DNA of 34,260 nt, taken from assembly GCA_002454045.1 (NCBI GenBank), contig DKID01000010.1, forward strand, positions 21,891 to 56,150, in the 5' to 3' direction. The stretch comes from Nitrospina sp. UBA6727 (lineage in GTDB: Bacteria; Nitrospinota; Nitrospinia; Nitrospinales; VA-1). Below the pieces are notes generated by a model. That model saw only the letters and a program-made list of their open reading frames with translations. It was not told the DNA's origin and made no database searches. Within the stretch, counting starts at the first letter, position 1; each line of letters opens with the position of its first letter. Shown piece by piece: positions 31,814 through 34,260 of this stretch. Made by a program: the position numbers and the translations under genes.

Positions 31814-32311
31814 ATGAACTCACCTGATATTCGCGTTGGCAACGGTTACGATGTACACCGCTTGGTGGAAGGCGGAAAACTCGTCCTCGGCGGCGTCGAT
31901 GTTCCCCATTCGGCGGGACTGCGCGGGCACTCCGACGCCGACGCATTAGTGCACGCTTTGTGCGACGCTCTGCTCGGCGCGTTGGCGGCAGGAGACATCG
32001 GCAAATATTTCCCGGACACCGACCCGCAATGGCAAGGCGTTTCCAGCCTGCGCCTGCTCGCAGAAGTCATGCGCATGTGTCGCGAAAAAAAGTTTGCGCT
32101 CGCCAACGCCGACGCGGTGATCGTCGCGCAAAAACCGCAACTGGCTCCCTACATTGCGGCGATGAAAAAAAATATCGCCGCGACGCTCGACGCGAAAGCC
32201 GACCAAATCAACATCAAAGCCACCACGACGGAACGCCTCGGTTTTGTCGGGCGAGAAGAAGGCATCGCCGCGTACGCCGTGGTCCTACTGGTGAAAAATG
32301 ATCGACCCTAA
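31814..32311 (+). CDS. ispF: 2-C-methyl-D-erythritol 2,4-cyclodiphosphate synthase
   Basis: Cyclizes CDP-ME 2-phosphate to MEcPP in the MEP pathway. It works as a trimer with zinc at the subunit interface. The 165 residues carry the zinc ligands D13 and H15 (GYDVHRL) and H47 (DALVHALCDA), the DIGKYFPDTDP loop (about 60-70) and KATTTERLGFVGREEG near the C-terminus. No ribosome-binding site is evident. It overlaps the following ketosynthase gene by 14 bases. It lies near dxr, but the usual partner ispD is not present in the window. Confidence 0.96.
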   Translation: MNSPDIRVGNGYDVHRLVEGGKLVLGGVDVPHSAGLRGHSDADALVHALCDALLGALAAGDIGKYFPDTDPQWQGVSSLRLLAEVMRMCREKKFALANADAVIVAQKPQLAPYIAAMKKNIAATLDAKADQINIKATTTERLGFVGREEGIAAYAVVLLVKNDRP

Positions 32312-33539
32312 TCAACGCATCGTCATCACCGGCATCGGGTTGACCTCGCCCAACGGCAACACGCTGCAAGAGTTTCGTCAAAACTTATTGCGCGGAGTTT
32401 CGGGAGTGCAGCACTTTGAAACTCGGTATATGGGAACGGTGCTGGCCGGGGTCTGCGACTTTGACGAACTGAAATACCAAAAGAAAAAAGAACGCCGCCG
32501 CGGCACCCGCGCTGGTTCCGTCGCCATCTACTGCGCGCGCGAAGCCTTCGCCGATTGCGGAATAAACTTGGCGACGATCGACCGCGCCAAAGTCGGCGTC
32601 TATCTCGGAGTAACCGAGCACGGCAATGTTGAAACCGAGAACGAAGTGTACAACGTCAGCCAGTATGGTTACGACGTAAAGTTTTGGTCGCACCATCATA
32701 ATCCCCGCACCGTCTCCAACAACCCGGCGGGGGAAGTAACCGTGAACATGAAAATCACGGGACCGCATTACACGATTGGGGCAGCTTGCGCCGCCGGCAA
32801 TTTGGGAATCATTCAAGGCTTGCAGATGTTGCGACTCGGCGAGGTCGATCTCGCTTTGGCGGGAGGCGTGTCGGAGAGCATCCACACCTTCGGGATTTTC
32901 GCCAGTTTCAAAAGCGAAGGCGCCTTGGCGTCGCACGAAGACCCCGCGAAAGCCAGCCGTCCCTTTGACAAAAACCGTAACGGCATCGTTTGCTCGGAAG
33001 GAGGATGCGTCTATACTTTGGAACGATTCGCGGACGCGAAAAAACGCGGCGCGAAAATTTACGGAGAAATCGTCGGCTACTCCGCGAACTCCGACGCGCT
33101 CGATTTTATTCTGCCCGACCCAAGCCGGCAAGCGCAGTGCATGAATCTGGCGTTAGCGCGGGCGGGACTCAAGCCGGGCGACATCGACATCCTCAGCACA
33201 CACGCGACGGCGACGCAAATGGGAGACGTGCAAGAGAGCAAAGCCGTGCGCGAAGTGTTCGGCAACGACAGCAAGGTGCGGGTCAACAACACCAAAAGTT
33301 TTATCGGCCACACCATGGGCGCGGCGGGCGCACTGGAACTTGCGGGCAACCTGCCGGCGTTTGACGACAACACGGTTCATCCCACCATCAACTTGGACGA
33401 CGTCGACCCGGAATGCGCCTTGCATAATCTCGTTGTCAACGCGCCGGAAAAACTTCCCGCCGTGGACTACATCATGAACAACTCGTTCGGCATGTTCGGC
33501 ATCAACTCTGTCCTCATCGTCCGGCGTTGCACGGGGTAA
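32298..33539 (+). CDS. Beta-ketoacyl-ACP synthase II-like ketosynthase
   Basis: A condensing enzyme of the FabF/KAS II type, 413 residues. The Cys-His-His triad is C164 (GAACAAGN), H302 (STHATATQMGD) and H338 (KSFIGHTMGAAG), with K334. In typical FabF the second motif reads AHGT, so the HAT here and the GAACAAG context mark a divergent subgroup. Its start lies inside ispF, and an acyl carrier protein and a CrtI-like oxidoreductase follow. A dedicated pathway such as a specialised lipid or polyene is more likely than housekeeping fatty acid elongation, but this is inference. Confidence 0.88.
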   Translation: MIDPNQRIVITGIGLTSPNGNTLQEFRQNLLRGVSGVQHFETRYMGTVLAGVCDFDELKYQKKKERRRGTRAGSVAIYCAREAFADCGINLATIDRAKVGVYLGVTEHGNVETENEVYNVSQYGYDVKFWSHHHNPRTVSNNPAGEVTVNMKITGPHYTIGAACAAGNLGIIQGLQMLRLGEVDLALAGGVSESIHTFGIFASFKSEGALASHEDPAKASRPFDKNRNGIVCSEGGCVYTLERFADAKKRGAKIYGEIVGYSANSDALDFILPDPSRQAQCMNLALARAGLKPGDIDILSTHATATQMGDVQESKAVREVFGNDSKVRVNNTKSFIGHTMGAAGALELAGNLPAFDDNTVHPTINLDDVDPECALHNLVVNAPEKLPAVDYIMNNSFGMFGINSVLIVRRCTG

Positions 33540-33569
33540 GCGGCGGCTTTCCGCGCGACAAAAATAGTG

Positions 33570-33598
33570 TTGAAATCCACCGCGTCTTTTACTAAACT
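33570..33598 (+). promoter_or_regulatory. Candidate promoter for the acyl carrier protein gene
   Basis: TTGAAA (33570-33575) and TAAACT (33593-33598) are 17 bases apart in the gap after the ketosynthase gene. The predicted start near 33605 leaves a leader of about 24 bases containing GGGGA at 33618-33622. Confidence 0.45.
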
Positions 33599-33628
33599 CA
33601 ATGCCGATGAAAATTTTGGGGACGAGTG

Positions 33629-33892
33629 ATGATAATGGAAGACGTGCGAAAAGTTATTCTTAGTATCCTCGCCGACATCGCGCCGGACGAGGACATCAGT
33701 TCCATCGACGACAACACCAAGTTGCGCGACCAGATTGACCTGGACTCCATGGACTTTCTCGACATCGTCATGGAACTTCGCAAACGGTTTAACATCGAAG
33801 TGCCGGAAAAAGATTACGAACATTTGGCGACGATGGCCGGCTGCGTTTCTTATCTCACCCCGCTGTTAAAAGACCGGCAACTTGCCAGTTAA
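33629..33892 (+). CDS. Acyl carrier protein
   Basis: An acidic four-helix carrier protein of 87 residues. The phosphopantetheine attachment serine is residue 40 from this start, in LDSMDFLDIVM (DSMDF in place of the common DSLDT). The chosen ATG at 33629 is six bases after GGGGA; a GTG one codon earlier and an ATG two codons later (33635) are alternatives. It lies between the divergent ketosynthase and a CrtI-like oxidoreductase, so it probably serves a specialised pathway rather than being the main fatty-acid AcpP, which usually sits beside fabG/fabF. Confidence 0.9.
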   Translation: MIMEDVRKVILSILADIAPDEDISSIDDNTKLRDQIDLDSMDFLDIVMELRKRFNIEVPEKDYEHLATMAGCVSYLTPLLKDRQLAS

Positions 33893-34008
33893 GTTTTCAC
33901 GCCCCGCCCTTTTTTGACCGACGTTCCCCGCCACGCAAACTCCTTTGAACATTCCGCCCGCCAGTTTCCGCGATGGCTGGCTGACTTCGCGCCCGCCGAT
34001 GACGGCGG

Positions 34009-34017
34009 TGGTATAAT
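34009..34017 (+). promoter_or_regulatory. Extended -10 promoter for a leaderless oxidoreductase mRNA
   Basis: TGGTATAAT at 34009-34017 is a perfect -10 with the TGn extension. The ATG of the next gene begins six bases after the hexamer, so transcription would start on or beside the A of the ATG. No Shine-Dalgarno sequence lies between. A CTGACT at 33981-33986 is too far away for a -35. Confidence 0.5.
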
Positions 34018-34023
34018 CGGTTT

Positions 34024-34260
34024 ATGCGTTACGATGCCATCATCATCGGTGCGGGATTATCGGGTTTGGCCGCCGGCATCCGCCTCGCCATGTTCGACAA
34101 AAAAGTATGCATCGTCGAAAAGCATGTCGAAATCGGCGGGCTAAATTCTTTTTACGCGCGGAAAAATCGCGTGTTCGATGTTGGTCTCCACGCCATAACC
34201 AATTTCACGCCGAAGGGCGTCCGCTCTTCGCCGCTCGGAAAATTGCTGAAGCAATTACGT
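34024..34260 (+). CDS. FAD/NAD(P)-dependent oxidoreductase, CrtI/phytoene desaturase-like (N-terminal part)
   Basis: The first 79 residues of a gene that runs off the window. The dinucleotide-binding motif is DAIIIGAGLSGLAAGIRLA (4-22), followed by VCIVEKHVEIGG ending the first beta-alpha-beta unit. The NSFYARKNRVFDVGLHA segment is typical of the phytoene desaturase/retinol saturase group. It probably oxidizes or isomerizes a lipid or polyene. It is adjacent to a divergent ketosynthase and ACP. No ribosome-binding site precedes the ATG, in line with the promoter sitting on top of it. Confidence 0.82.
   Translation, partial: MRYDAIIIGAGLSGLAAGIRLAMFDKKVCIVEKHVEIGGLNSFYARKNRVFDVGLHAITNFTPKGVRSSPLGKLLKQLR

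Overview
The window is a 34 kb chromosomal segment of a Gram-negative bacterium with lipoproteins, MltA, periplasmic NirK and a complete isoprenoid and envelope gene neighbourhood. A copper nitrite reductase together with a 2-oxoacid:ferredoxin oxidoreductase (OFOR) locus that includes a CO-dehydrogenase-beta-like fifth subunit points to a Nitrospinota- or Nitrospirota-like autotroph fixing carbon by the reductive TCA cycle. This assignment is inference from gene content; no rRNA is present to test it.

Layout. 1-4.3 kb: the 3' part of tRNA-Pro(UGG), nirK, and an acetolactate-synthase-like ThDP enzyme paired with an aldehyde dehydrogenase, all on the plus strand. 4.3-5.7 kb: a secreted TPR/sulfatase-modifying-factor-fold protein on the minus strand. 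5.8-7.6 kb: VOC enzyme, DoxX and nitroreductase, a set that resembles quinone/electrophile detoxification operons. 7.7-13.3 kb: DAHP synthase, GlnD, a TPR protein, oligoribonuclease and a small Cys-rich membrane-anchored protein. 13.3-15.3 kb: purB-purC on the minus strand. 15.4-16.8 kb: low-molecular-weight phosphatase and fructosamine kinase, a likely protein-deglycation pair. 17-22.6 kb, minus strand: a double zinc-ribbon protein, then the OFOR operon (delta, gamma, beta and alpha, an AT-rich small membrane protein, subunit E) and a small lipoprotein behind a near-consensus promoter; the operon ends in a clear intrinsic terminator. 22.9-25.4 kb: a rubrerythrin-like protein, RNase HI and MltA. 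25.5-31.7 kb: rpsB-tsf-pyrH-frr-uppS-cdsA-dxr, the classic translation/envelope/isoprenoid block. 31.8 kb to the end: ispF, a FabF-like ketosynthase, an acyl carrier protein and the start of a CrtI-like FAD oxidoreductase, in place of the rseP-bamA genes often found after this block.

The most unusual structure is not a gene. Most intergenic gaps from 17.7 kb onward are filled with degenerate tracts of (A/G)NC triplets (GTC, ACC, GCC, ATC) or their complement. These tracts run into gene ends, giving the Ala/Thr/Asp tail of ribosomal protein S2 and an Arg-rich leader on MltA. Embedded in or next to them are four copies of a short palindrome (GTCATTCC...GGAATCCAG) whose inner stem bases covary. 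Two copies lie in a 54-bp direct repeat (52/54 identical) that brackets dxr. The tracts are essentially absent from the more AT-rich block at about 4.3-16.8 kb.
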